A DNA stretch of 64,000 bases from Paractinoplanes atraurantiacus (GTDB lineage: Bacteria > Actinomycetota > Actinomycetes > Mycobacteriales > Micromonosporaceae). Under the pieces are notes generated by a model. The model saw nothing but the letters and a program-made list of their open reading frames with translations. It had not been told where the DNA came from and searched no databases. Shown one piece after another: positions 1 through 7,826 of the stretch (the stretch's first letter is position 1; each line of letters begins with the position of its first letter). The stretch lies in assembly GCF_900215205.1 (NCBI RefSeq), contig NZ_OBDY01000014.1, positions 62,001 to 126,000 of the forward strand, given 5' to 3'. The translations under genes and the position numbers were made by a program.

Positions 1-96
1 CGGCAGGTCCTGCGCGGCCAGCACCCGCACGGCCTCCCGCGCCGGCAGATCCTCGGCCACCGTACTCATCGAGACCGCCACGTCACGCGCGTGCAC
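1..96 (-). CDS. CBS-domain protein, 5' part only
   Basis: This is the first 32 codons of a leftward gene cut by the window edge. The GTG start at 96 follows the Shine-Dalgarno-like GAGGGGGC and lies 10 bp after the nhaA stop, so it is probably the next gene of the nhaA transcript. The visible protein begins MHARDVAVSM and continues with an EAVRVLAAQDLP segment. This matches the opening of actinobacterial paired-CBS-domain proteins, which bind adenosyl ligands. The assignment is by pattern only, because most of the protein is missing. An internal ATG at 69 is a possible alternative start. Confidence 0.5.
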   Translation of the reverse strand, partial: MHARDVAVSMSTVAEDLPAREAVRVLAAQDLP

Positions 97-106
97 ATCC
101 GCCCCC

Positions 107-1390
107 TCAACTCTGGTAGACGTCGGGGACGTCGTCCCGGTCCTCGTCGACCTGTTCCGCCTCGTACATGCGCCGGTAGGTGCGGTTGCGCAGCCGCAGG
201 ATCACCGTCGCCAGCAGGGCGGCGGCGAGTGAGCCGGCCAGCACGGCCACCTTGACGTGGGCGTCGCGCTCGGTGCCGGCGCCGAAGGCCAGCTCACCGA
301 TGAGCAGGGAGACGGTGAAGCCGATGCCGGCCAGCACGGCCAGGCCCACGACGTCTATCCAGGCCAGGCCGGCGTCGATCCGGGCCCGGGTGAAGCGGGC
401 GGTCAGCCAGGTCGCGGCGACGATCCCGATCGGCTTGCCGAGGATCAGGCCGGCCATGACGCCGACCGCGACCGGGTCGGTCAGCGCGGAGCCGAGCCCG
501 CTGAGCCCGCCGATCGCCACCCCGGCCGACATCAACGCGAAGATCGGCACGGCGACGCCGGCCGACAGCGGCCGGAAGCGGTGCTCGAAGTGCTCGGCGA
601 GGCCCGGGCCGTCGGCACCGTCGCGGCGCAGCACCGGCACGGCGAAGCCGAGCAGCACACCGGCCACGGTGGCGTGCACCCCGGAGGCGTGCATCAGCGC
701 CCACGTGGCGAAGGCCAGCGGCAACAGCAGCCACCACGCACGGACCCGGCGCTGCACCAGCACCGTGAACAGCGCCAGCGGCACCAGCATGCCCAGCAGC
801 GGCCACACCGACAGGTGGTCGGTGTAGAAGATCGCGATGATCACGATGGCCAGTAGGTCGTCGACCACGGCCAAGGTCAGCAGGAAGGTGCGCAGCGCCG
901 ACGGCAGGCACCGGCCGACGACAGCCAGCACGGCCAGCGCGAACGCGATGTCGGTGGCGGTCGGCACCGCCCACCCTTCGGTGGCTCCCCCGGCGTTGAC
1001 CAGCACGTAGATCAGGGCGGGCACCGCGACGCCGCCGAACGCCGCCGCCACCGGCACCGCCGCCCGCCGCGGATCGCGCAGGTCACCGGCGACGAACTCG
1101 CGCTTGAGCTCGAGCCCGGCCACGAAGAAGAAGATCGCCAGCAGCCCGTCGGCCGCCCACTTGCTCAGCGACAGGTCGAGATGCAGCGCCTCGGGACCGA
1201 CCGTGAAGCCCAGCAGGGCCTCGTAGCTGTCCGCCCACGGCGAGTTCGCCCAGATCAGCGCGACGATCGCCCCGGCCAGCAGCAGGACGCCACCGATCGT
1301 CTCCTTGCGCAGGATGTCGGCGATCCGCCGCGCCTCGGGCCAGGAACCACGGCCGAGGACGTCAGGGGCACGATGGGGTGGTTGTGTCAC
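107..1390 (-). CDS. nhaA: Na+/H+ antiporter NhaA
   Basis: A 427-residue integral membrane antiporter that exports Na+ or Li+ in exchange for protons. It has the usual NhaA length and about twelve hydrophobic segments. Family landmarks are the FFFVAGLELKREF stretch near residue 90 and the paired aspartates in LAVVDDLLAIVI near residue 180, which correspond to the ion-binding aspartates. A GxGFTVSLLIGELAF segment lies near the C-terminus. The GTG start at 1390 is supported by AAGGAAAC a few bases upstream. A conserved leader RNA (1391-1466) lies directly in front and recurs before a second nhaA in this window. The short hydrophilic tail after the last helix is unremarkable. Confidence 0.95.
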   Translation of the reverse strand: MTQPPHRAPDVLGRGSWPEARRIADILRKETIGGVLLLAGAIVALIWANSPWADSYEALLGFTVGPEALHLDLSLSKWAADGLLAIFFFVAGLELKREFVAGDLRDPRRAAVPVAAAFGGVAVPALIYVLVNAGGATEGWAVPTATDIAFALAVLAVVGRCLPSALRTFLLTLAVVDDLLAIVIIAIFYTDHLSVWPLLGMLVPLALFTVLVQRRVRAWWLLLPLAFATWALMHASGVHATVAGVLLGFAVPVLRRDGADGPGLAEHFEHRFRPLSAGVAVPIFALMSAGVAIGGLSGLGSALTDPVAVGVMAGLILGKPIGIVAATWLTARFTRARIDAGLAWIDVVGLAVLAGIGFTVSLLIGELAFGAGTERDAHVKVAVLAGSLAAALLATVILRLRNRTYRRMYEAEQVDEDRDDVPDVYQS

Positions 1391-1466
1391 AAAGTTTCCT
1401 TTTTCGGGCGTCGGTCAGCTGCATCGCCGACCAGACTTCCCGGCACACCGCGACCCACACTACCGG
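1391..1466 (-). ncRNA. nhaA-I-like leader RNA (candidate Li+ riboswitch), copy 1
   Basis: The leader of nhaA contains a 25-nt core, GGTGTGCCGGGAAGTCTGGT plus CGGCG, at 1425-1449 on the minus strand. The core is preceded by GTAGTGTG and a 6-nt spacer. A GCCG/CGGC stem closes the core, and a purine-rich CGAAAAAGGAAA at the ribosome-binding site ends the leader. The same arrangement occurs at 2003-2082 and 5884-5963. It matches my recollection of the nhaA-I motif, reported as a lithium-sensing riboswitch class. No intrinsic terminator precedes the start codon, so translational control is the simpler guess. Confidence 0.65.
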
Positions 1467-1482
1467 CACAGCGCCCCCGGCG

Positions 1483-1902
1483 TCATAGGAGTGAGACTCC
1501 GATCATCGCCGCACACAACGATCCCCACAGGACGACGACGACCGTGATGAGAGCGACCCGGGCCGCGGTCATCGGCCGCTCCCGGTTCTCGGAGACGGCC
1601 GCACCTGACGGCGGGCGCACGCCGAGCACGTCGCAGACGTCGGTCACACCGGTCGCCGACCAGGCCCTGCGGGTGGCCGCCGCCCGAGCCGAATCGCTGT
1701 GAACGTCTCCCTCGAGAATCACGACACCGTTCTGCACATCGATCGTGATCTCGCCGCTTTCCACCTCCGGATCGCACAGCAGAGCCTCCGCCACCGAGCG
1801 GGCGAGCCGGCCGTCAGCGGTCAGCGGCGCCGCGGCCGCCGGCGGTTGCGGCCGGAGCGGGCCCCGGTCGCCGTACGCCTCGGGATACCACCAGAAATAC
1901 AT
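1483..1902 (-). CDS. BON-domain protein with C-terminal membrane anchor
   Basis: A 139-residue protein. An N-terminal YPEAYGDRGP-type lead is followed by a BON domain at about residues 30-100, with the signature region NGVVILEGDVHSDSARAAA. A hydrophobic segment at about 113-139 would anchor it in the membrane. BON domains are thought to bind phospholipids or other hydrophobic ligands and often occur in stress proteins. The gene is read in the same direction as nhaA and lies just upstream of its leader RNA, so the two may share a transcript. It is divergent from the ABC exporter at 2083. No enzymatic role can be inferred. Confidence 0.7.
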   Translation of the reverse strand: MYFWWYPEAYGDRGPLRPQPPAAAAPLTADGRLARSVAEALLCDPEVESGEITIDVQNGVVILEGDVHSDSARAAATRRAWSATGVTDVCDVLGVRPPSGAAVSENRERPMTAARVALITVVVVLWGSLCAAMIGVSLL

Positions 1903-2002
1903 GAGACCACCTCCCGGTCCTCAGACTCCGCGATGGGCATGGCGGCGCACCCGCAGCCGCATGACGATTTCATGACTCTCGGCATTGACGGCGATGCCTG
2001 TT

Positions 2003-2082
2003 CCGGTACGGTGAGCGGCAGGTGTGCCGGGAAGTCTGGTCGGCGGTCATTGATCGCTGTCGACCGGAAAGGCTTTCCCGCG
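2003..2082 (+). ncRNA. nhaA-I-like leader RNA (candidate Li+ riboswitch), copy 2
   Basis: The core at 2021-2045 is identical to copy 1 over 25 nt. It is preceded by CCGGTACGGTG (2003-2013) and followed by the purine-rich CCGGAAAGGC that overlaps the ribosome-binding site of the gene starting at 2083. This copy controls an ABC drug-type exporter rather than nhaA. The shared 5' GTACGGTG element, 6-7 nt spacer, core and 3' GAAAGG element argue for one structured RNA and not a DNA operator. Confidence 0.65.
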
Positions 2083-2976
2083 ATGACCGATTCCGCGCTG
2101 CGCGCTGTCGACCTGACGAAACGGTACGGCCGCCTCACCGCCCTGGACACCTTGAACCTGGACGTCGCGCCGGGCGAGGTGTTCGGGTTCCTCGGGCCCA
2201 ACGGCGCCGGCAAGTCCACCACCATCCGGCTGATGCTCGGCCTGGCCCGGCCGACCGCCGGGCGCGCCGAGGTGTTCGGCGCCGACGCCGCCGATGTCGC
2301 CCGCGCCCACCGGTCGCTGGCCTACGTGCCGGCCGACGTGGCGCTGTGGCCGCAGCTGACCGGTGCCGAGATCCTGCACCTGCACGCCCGTACGGGCCCC
2401 GGCACCGATCCGTCCTACCGCGACGAGCTCGTCGAGCGCTTCGACCTCGACCCGTCGAAACCGGCACGCACCTACTCGACCGGCAACCGCCAGAAGGTCG
2501 CCCTGATCGCCGCGTTCGCCACCCGCGCGCCCCTGCTGGTGCTCGACGAGCCGACCAGCGGCCTCGACCCGTTGATGGAACAAGAGTTCCGCACCGCCGT
2601 CCGCGCGGCCCGCGACCGTGGCCAGACCGTGTTCCTCAGCTCCCACCAGCTCGCCGAGGTCGAGGCCGTCTGCGACCGGGTCGGCATTCTGCGCGCCGGC
2701 CACCTCGTCGAGGTGGCCACTCTCAGCCGCCTGCGGGCCCTGCACCGTTCCGAGGTGACCGTCTCCTACGCCGGCCCCGCGCCCACGCTGACCGCTGTTC
2801 CCGGCGTGGAGGCGATCACCGAGAACGGAGACGGGCGACTGCGGTTCACCCTGACCGGCTCGCCCGCCGCGGCCCTGCGCTGCCTGGCCACGGCCGACGT
2901 CACCGCCCTGGCCGTTCGCGAGCCGAGCCTCGAGGAGATGTTCCTCGACTACTACGGCGCGGAGAACGGCCGATGA
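2083..2976 (+). CDS. ABC exporter ATP-binding protein
   Basis: A 297-residue ATPase subunit of a drug-type ABC exporter. Walker A is GPNGAGKST near residue 43, the signature region is YSTGNRQKVALI (a degenerate LSGGQ), Walker B is LLVLDEPTSGLDP, and the H-loop is SSHQLAEVEAV. The C-terminal 80 residues form the accessory domain seen in antibiotic exporters of the DrrA/CcmA type. The ATG at 2083 was chosen because it follows the leader RNA and gives a protein beginning exactly at the conserved domain. The stop overlaps the start of the permease gene (ATGA), so the two subunits are translationally coupled. Substrate unknown; the leader RNA hints at cation or toxic-ion stress. Confidence 0.9.
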   Translation: MTDSALRAVDLTKRYGRLTALDTLNLDVAPGEVFGFLGPNGAGKSTTIRLMLGLARPTAGRAEVFGADAADVARAHRSLAYVPADVALWPQLTGAEILHLHARTGPGTDPSYRDELVERFDLDPSKPARTYSTGNRQKVALIAAFATRAPLLVLDEPTSGLDPLMEQEFRTAVRAARDRGQTVFLSSHQLAEVEAVCDRVGILRAGHLVEVATLSRLRALHRSEVTVSYAGPAPTLTAVPGVEAITENGDGRLRFTLTGSPAAALRCLATADVTALAVREPSLEEMFLDYYGAENGR

Positions 2977-4574
2977 GCGCCCTCGAAACCGCCCCCGGCG
3001 GCGCGGTGATCCGGCTGGCGGCCCGCCAGATCCGCCGCGGCGGCGTCATCGTCGCGGTGCTGATCGCCGGCATGACCGCGATCGTCGCGGCCACCTTCGA
3101 CCAGGTGATGGCCGACCCGGCCGCTGCCGGCAGCCTGGAGGCGCTCGCCGGCAACCCCGCCATCCGCACCCTGTTCGGCGAGCCGATCGGCCTCGGCACG
3201 GCCGGCGGATTCACTGTCTGGCGCGTCGGCAGCGTCACCGCCGTGTTCCTGGGCGCCTGGGCGATCCTCGCGACCACCCGCATCACCCGCGGTGAGGAGG
3301 ACGCCGGCCGGTGGAACCTACTGCTGTCCGGCCGGATCACGCTGCCCGGCACCGTCGTCCGGCACCTGGCCACTGTCCTGACCGTTCCGGCGGCCACCGC
3401 CGCGGGGATCACCGGTGTGCTGGTGGCGTCGGGCACGCCGATGACCGGCGCCCTGATCCACGGTCTCGGCACCGGGTTGCTCGGGCTGTTCTTCGCGGCC
3501 ACGGCGGCGCTGACCGCGCAGATCTTCCCTGCCCGCACCCCGGCCACCGGCACAGCGGTCGCCGTCCTCGGCGTCACCCTGCTGGCCCGCATGATCGGCG
3601 ACGGCATCACGGCGCTGGGCTGGCTGCGCTGGCTGTCCCCATTCGGGTTGATGGCGCTCTCCGGCCCGTACGTGCACGACCGTGTCGTACCCCTGCTGAT
3701 CCTCTTCGCCGCCGCGGTGGCGATTATCGTGGCGACAGGGCTCACCGCCGCACGGCGTGAGGTCGGCAGCGGGCTGGTCACCGCCTCGACCAGCCGCCCG
3801 GCCCGGCTCGGCCTCCTCGGCAGCGTGGAGAGCTTCGCCATCCGGCGGGCGCTGCGGCCGTTGGCCGGCTGGGCGCTCGGCATCGGCGCCTATTTCCTGC
3901 TCATCGGACTGACAGCGGTATCGGTGACCGACTTCCTGGCCGACAATCCGGCCATGTCCGACGCGGCCGCGCAGGCGGGGTTCCCAGGGCTCGGCAGCAT
4001 CGCCGGCTTCGCCGCGACGCTGTTCGCGCTGCTCGCCATGCCCGTCGGCGGCTTCGCCACCGTACGACTCGGCGCCTTCGTCGCCGCCGAGACCGACCGG
4101 CGCCTGACCTCGCTCGCGGCCCAGCCGATCGGCCGCGCCCGGCTGCTCGGTGCGGAGATCGCCGCGACCGCGGCCGCCTCGGCGCTCCTGGTCACCACAG
4201 CGGGTCTCGCCACCTGGGCCGGAGTGCTGATGATGGGAGGCGACCTCACCCTGACGGCCTCCCTGCGCGGGGTGTGGAACAGCATGCCGATCGTCCTTCT
4301 CAGCCTCGGCGCTGCCGTGCTCGCGGTCGGCTGGGTGCCGCGTTGGGTGGGCGTCGTCGGCGGGCTTCCCGCCATCGGCGGTTTCCTGCTCCTGGTCATC
4401 GCCGAGAGCGTCGCCACGCCGGCATGGGTGCGCGACCTCTCCCCGTACGCGCATCTCGCACCCGTTCCGTTGACGGGCGCCGGCTGGCCGGCCATCGCCG
4501 TGATGCTCGCCCTCGCCTCGGCCCTGACAGCCACCGGCATCGCCGGATACCGGTCCCGGGATCTGCGCTCCTGA
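2973..4574 (+). CDS. ABC exporter permease, polyketide-antibiotic-exporter type
   Basis: A 533-residue polytopic membrane protein with about twelve hydrophobic segments in two similar halves. This is the layout of single-chain ABC-2 permeases annotated as polyketide antibiotic exporters in actinobacteria. It begins MSALETAPGG with the ATG inside the stop of the ATPase gene. Conserved features include the ITRGEEDAGRWNLLLSGRI loop in the first half and a matching AAETDRRLTSLAAQPI loop in the second half. It should form the exporter with the preceding ATPase. No TetR regulator, the usual partner of such systems, is adjacent. The leader RNA may take over that role. Confidence 0.88.
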   Translation: MSALETAPGGAVIRLAARQIRRGGVIVAVLIAGMTAIVAATFDQVMADPAAAGSLEALAGNPAIRTLFGEPIGLGTAGGFTVWRVGSVTAVFLGAWAILATTRITRGEEDAGRWNLLLSGRITLPGTVVRHLATVLTVPAATAAGITGVLVASGTPMTGALIHGLGTGLLGLFFAATAALTAQIFPARTPATGTAVAVLGVTLLARMIGDGITALGWLRWLSPFGLMALSGPYVHDRVVPLLILFAAAVAIIVATGLTAARREVGSGLVTASTSRPARLGLLGSVESFAIRRALRPLAGWALGIGAYFLLIGLTAVSVTDFLADNPAMSDAAAQAGFPGLGSIAGFAATLFALLAMPVGGFATVRLGAFVAAETDRRLTSLAAQPIGRARLLGAEIAATAAASALLVTTAGLATWAGVLMMGGDLTLTASLRGVWNSMPIVLLSLGAAVLAVGWVPRWVGVVGGLPAIGGFLLLVIAESVATPAWVRDLSPYAHLAPVPLTGAGWPAIAVMLALASALTATGIAGYRSRDLRS

Positions 4575-4623
4575 CATGTGCCGGGCCTCGCCCGGGTCGC
4601 TGCGGGCGGCGTACTGTCCCCGC

Positions 4624-5820
4624 ATGACGCACGCAGTCGTGTCTGACCGGGCACGGATAGTGGCGATCCGGGCCCACGCCCTGTTCGACGGCGTGTCCGC
4701 GACCCTCATCCCCGAGCCGGTGCTGCTGCTGGACGGCCCGGCCATCGTCGGGGTCGGCCGGGCGACCGTACCGCCGGGCGCTCAGGTGGTCGACCTACCC
4801 GGCGCGACCCTGCTGCCCGGCCTGATCGACACCCACGTCCATCTCGCGTTCGACGCGAGCGCCGACCCGGTCGCCGCCCTCGCCATGCGGGACGACGACG
4901 CCACGATCGCGGCCATGACCTCCGCCGCCCGCACCGCCTTGCACGCCGGGATCACCACCGTGCGCGACCTCGGCGACCGCGGCTATCTGTCCCTGCGCCT
5001 GCGCGACACCCCGGGACTGCCCTCGATCGTCGCGGCGGGTCCACCGGTCACCACACCGGCGGGACACTGCCACTTTCTGGGCGGCGCGGCCGAGCCGACG
5101 CCGGGCGCGCTGCGGGCCGCGGTGCGCGAGCGGGCCGACCGAGGCGTCGACATCGTCAAGGTGATGGCCAGCGGTGGCACCATGACGCCGGGCACTCGCC
5201 AGGAGGTCGCCCAGTTCACGGCCGAGCAGCTGACCGTGGTGGTCGACGAGGCGCACCGGCTTGGCCTGCCGGTCACCGCCCACGCCCACGGCACCGCCGC
5301 GATCCGCACCGCGCTCGACGCCGGCGTGGACGGTATGGAGCATGTCTCGTTCTGGAGCGCCGAGGGGGTCGACGACCCGGGCGACCTGATCGCCCGCATC
5401 GCCGCCGGCCGCGTCGCGGTCGGCATCACCGCCGGCGTCGCCCCGGAACCCGGCGTCACCCCGCCGCCGGCAGTGGTGGCGCGGATGCCTCGCATCATCG
5501 CCAATACCCGGGCCATGTACGAAGCCGGCGCCCGCATGGTCATCGGCACCGATGCGGGCATCGGGCTCCCCAAGCCGCACGACGTCCTGCGATACGCGCT
5601 GGCCCAGACGTCGATGATCGGCCTCGACGCCCCGACAGCGCTGCGCCTGGCCACCTCGACGGCGGCCGAGGCATGCGGCCTGGGCCACCACAAGGGTCGC
5701 CTCGCTCCGGGATACGACGCCGACATCGTGGCCGTGCGGGGAAACCCCCTGCACGACCTCAACGCGCTGCACGACGTCCGCGCCGTCTTCGCCCGAGGAG
5801 CCCGGGTGGCTTCCTCATAG
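4624..5820 (+). CDS. Metal-dependent amidohydrolase (imidazolonepropionase/prolidase-like)
   Basis: A 398-residue enzyme of the amidohydrolase superfamily. The metal-binding HxH is in LIDTHVHLAF, the candidate carboxylated lysine is in DIVKVMASGGTMTPG, further histidines are in TAHAHG and in GMEHVSFW, and the final aspartate is in IGTDAGIGLPKPHD. These landmarks fit the branch of Xaa-Pro dipeptidase-like and imidazolonepropionase-like amidohydrolases. The exact substrate cannot be told from sequence. The ATG at 4624 is preferred over an upstream ATG at 4576 because the conserved N-terminal beta-sandwich begins after it. A terminator-like hairpin follows the stop. Confidence 0.85.
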   Translation: MTHAVVSDRARIVAIRAHALFDGVSATLIPEPVLLLDGPAIVGVGRATVPPGAQVVDLPGATLLPGLIDTHVHLAFDASADPVAALAMRDDDATIAAMTSAARTALHAGITTVRDLGDRGYLSLRLRDTPGLPSIVAAGPPVTTPAGHCHFLGGAAEPTPGALRAAVRERADRGVDIVKVMASGGTMTPGTRQEVAQFTAEQLTVVVDEAHRLGLPVTAHAHGTAAIRTALDAGVDGMEHVSFWSAEGVDDPGDLIARIAAGRVAVGITAGVAPEPGVTPPPAVVARMPRIIANTRAMYEAGARMVIGTDAGIGLPKPHDVLRYALAQTSMIGLDAPTALRLATSTAAEACGLGHHKGRLAPGYDADIVAVRGNPLHDLNALHDVRAVFARGARVASS

Positions 5821-5832
5821 GCCGGCAGTGAC

Positions 5833-5864
5833 GACGGAGCGCAAGCGATCTTCGTCGCTCCGTC
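5833..5864. terminator. Rho-independent-like hairpin after the amidohydrolase gene
   Basis: A perfect 9-bp inverted repeat, GACGGAGCG (5833-5841) and CGCTCCGTC (5856-5864), is separated by 14 nt and followed by TTCT. It sits 12 bp after the amidohydrolase stop and before the leader RNA of the next gene, so it would separate the two transcripts. Confidence 0.6.
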
Positions 5865-5883
5865 TTCTCGCGGTCACCGGGAA

Positions 5884-5963
5884 CCAGTACGGTGCTGGCA
5901 GGTGTGCCGGGAAGCCTGGTCGGCGATGGATGAACCCTGTCCTGCCGCGAAAGGGCTACGACG
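5884..5963 (+). ncRNA. nhaA-I-like leader RNA (candidate Li+ riboswitch), copy 3
   Basis: The core at 5901-5925 differs from the other two copies at one position (AAGCCTGG instead of AAGTCTGG). It is preceded by CCAGTACGGTG and followed by GCGAAAGGGC at the ribosome-binding site. The distance from core to start codon (38 nt) is almost the same as in copy 2 (37 nt). It lies directly before the second nhaA. The single change falls in the apical part of the GCCG/CGGC hairpin. Confidence 0.65.
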
Positions 5964-7826
5964 ATGAGTGTTTCCGGGATGGTGCGCCGCATCTCCGAGG
6001 GGGGCCAGGCGCCGCGCACGGAACGGACCTTGCGCCTCGACCACCGTATCCGGACCGTCCTGGTGACCGAGACCCGCGGCGCCGCCGCGTTGCTGGCGGC
6101 GACCGTGCTCGCCCTGATCTGGGCCAACCTGCCCGGCGACAGCTACGAGACGCTCTGGCACACCGAGTTCACCGTCGGGCTCGGCGGCGCGGAGATCAGC
6201 GAAGACCTGCGGCACTGGGTCAACGACGGTCTCATGGTGTTCTTCTTCCTGCTCGCCGGCATGGAGATCCGCCGCGAGCTGAGCTTCGGCGACCTCCGTG
6301 ACCGGCGGGCGGCGACGGTGCCGATCCTGGCCGCGGCCGGCGGCATGATCGTGCCGGCGGTCATCTTCGCCGCGATCACCGCCGGCACGTCCGCTCAGCA
6401 CGCGTGGGGCATGGCGATGGCCACCGACATCGCCTTCGCGCTCGGCGTCCTGGCCCTGGTCGGCCCCCGCTGCCCGGCGAACGTCCGGGTCTTCCTGCTC
6501 ACCCTCGCCGTGGTCGACGACATCGGGGCGATCCTGGTCATCGCGGTCGTCTACACCGAGGCCATCCATCCGGTGCCGCTGCTGGTCGCGGCGGTCCTGC
6601 TCGGTGTGGCACTGGCCATGCGCGCCGCGGGAGTCTGGCGGGCCACGCCGTATTTCGTGGTCGGCGTCGCGCTGTGGGTCGCCACCGTCGAGTCCGGGTT
6701 GCACCCGACCATCGTCGGTGTGGTGTTCGGCCTGCTCACTCCGGCTTTCCTGGCCCGTACGGCCGACCTCGACCGCATCGAGCGCCTCCTGCGGAAGTTC
6801 CGGCGCGAGCCCGGGCCGGAGGCCGCGCGGACGCTGACCATCGCGGCGCAGGGCGCGGTGTCGGCCAACGACCGGTTGCAGTACCTGCTGCGCCCGTGGA
6901 CCAGCTTCCTCATCGTGCCGCTGTTCGCGCTGGCCAACGCCGGTGTGGTGCTCAGCCCCGAGGCGCTGTCGCGGGCGGTGACCTCGCCGGTGACCATCGG
7001 CGTGTTCGCCGGCCTGGTCGTGGGCAAGACGCTCGGCATCTGGGCGGCGTCGGCGCTCGTCGTGCGGACCGGCCTCGGCCGGCTCCCCTCGGGCGTACGC
7101 CTGCCTCAGGTCCTGTCCGTCGGCGCGGTGGCCGGCATCGGCTTCACCGTGTCGCTGTTCATCGCCGAGCTCGCCCTCACCGACGAGCAGGTCCGCGACG
7201 AAGCGAAGATCGGCATTCTCGCCGCCGCCGTCGTCGCGACCATGCTCGGCTGGGTGCTGTTCCGGCTCACCGGCCGGCAGAAGCCGGCGGGCGAGGCGAC
7301 GTCCCTGCAACCGCCCGTCGAGCCCTCGGGTGAACACCACCGCGGCCCGCTGGGCGCCCCGGTCGAGCTGGTGCAGTTCGGCGACTACGAGTGCCCGTTC
7401 TGCCGCGACGCCGCACCGGCCATCACCGCCCTCCTCGACCGGCACCCCGGGCGGATCAGCTATGTCTGGCGAAACCTGCCGCTCGACGAGATCCACCCGT
7501 ACGCCCGCCGCGCCGCCCAGGCGGCCGAGGCCGCCGCCGCCCAGAACGGCTTCTGGGCGATGCACGACCGGCTCATCACCGCCGACGCCTTCGACGACGA
7601 GGCACTGGCCGGCCTCGCCCGCGCGGCCGGACTCGACGTGTCCCGCTTCGTCGTCGACCTGGACACCGCCATCGTCGCCGCACAGGTCGACGCCGATGTG
7701 CGCAGCGCCCACGACAGCGGCGCCGACGGCACTCCCACGTTCTTCCTCAACGGAACCGTCGTCACCGGCTCACTCGACGAGGTCGTCGCCGCGGTGGAAC
7801 GGGCGATCGACGCCGTACCCGTCTGA
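5964..7826 (+). CDS. nhaA: NhaA antiporter fused to a DsbA-like thioredoxin domain
   Basis: A 620-residue fusion. Residues about 25-430 are a complete NhaA antiporter, with FFFLLAGMEIRREL, the ion-binding pair in LAVVDDIGAILVIAV and a GIGFTVSLFIAELAL segment. After a short linker, residues about 455-620 form a DsbA-family thioredoxin domain with active site C477-P-F-C480 and the cis-proline loop GTPTFFLNG. The fusion type is common in actinobacteria. NhaA termini normally face the cytoplasm, so the redox domain would lie inside, which is unusual for DsbA-like proteins. The ATG at 5964 follows the leader RNA. The 3' end overlaps the convergent LuxR gene by 57 bp. Confidence 0.93.
   Translation: MSVSGMVRRISEGGQAPRTERTLRLDHRIRTVLVTETRGAAALLAATVLALIWANLPGDSYETLWHTEFTVGLGGAEISEDLRHWVNDGLMVFFFLLAGMEIRRELSFGDLRDRRAATVPILAAAGGMIVPAVIFAAITAGTSAQHAWGMAMATDIAFALGVLALVGPRCPANVRVFLLTLAVVDDIGAILVIAVVYTEAIHPVPLLVAAVLLGVALAMRAAGVWRATPYFVVGVALWVATVESGLHPTIVGVVFGLLTPAFLARTADLDRIERLLRKFRREPGPEAARTLTIAAQGAVSANDRLQYLLRPWTSFLIVPLFALANAGVVLSPEALSRAVTSPVTIGVFAGLVVGKTLGIWAASALVVRTGLGRLPSGVRLPQVLSVGAVAGIGFTVSLFIAELALTDEQVRDEAKIGILAAAVVATMLGWVLFRLTGRQKPAGEATSLQPPVEPSGEHHRGPLGAPVELVQFGDYECPFCRDAAPAITALLDRHPGRISYVWRNLPLDEIHPYARRAAQAAEAAAAQNGFWAMHDRLITADAFDDEALAGLARAAGLDVSRFVVDLDTAIVAAQVDADVRSAHDSGADGTPTFFLNGTVVTGSLDEVVAAVERAIDAVPV

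Noticed and set aside
4575..4623. Fourth copy of the nhaA-type leader RNA before the amidohydrolase
   Set aside because: GTGCCGGGCCTCGCCCGGGT shares only the first bases with the core and lacks the flanking elements.
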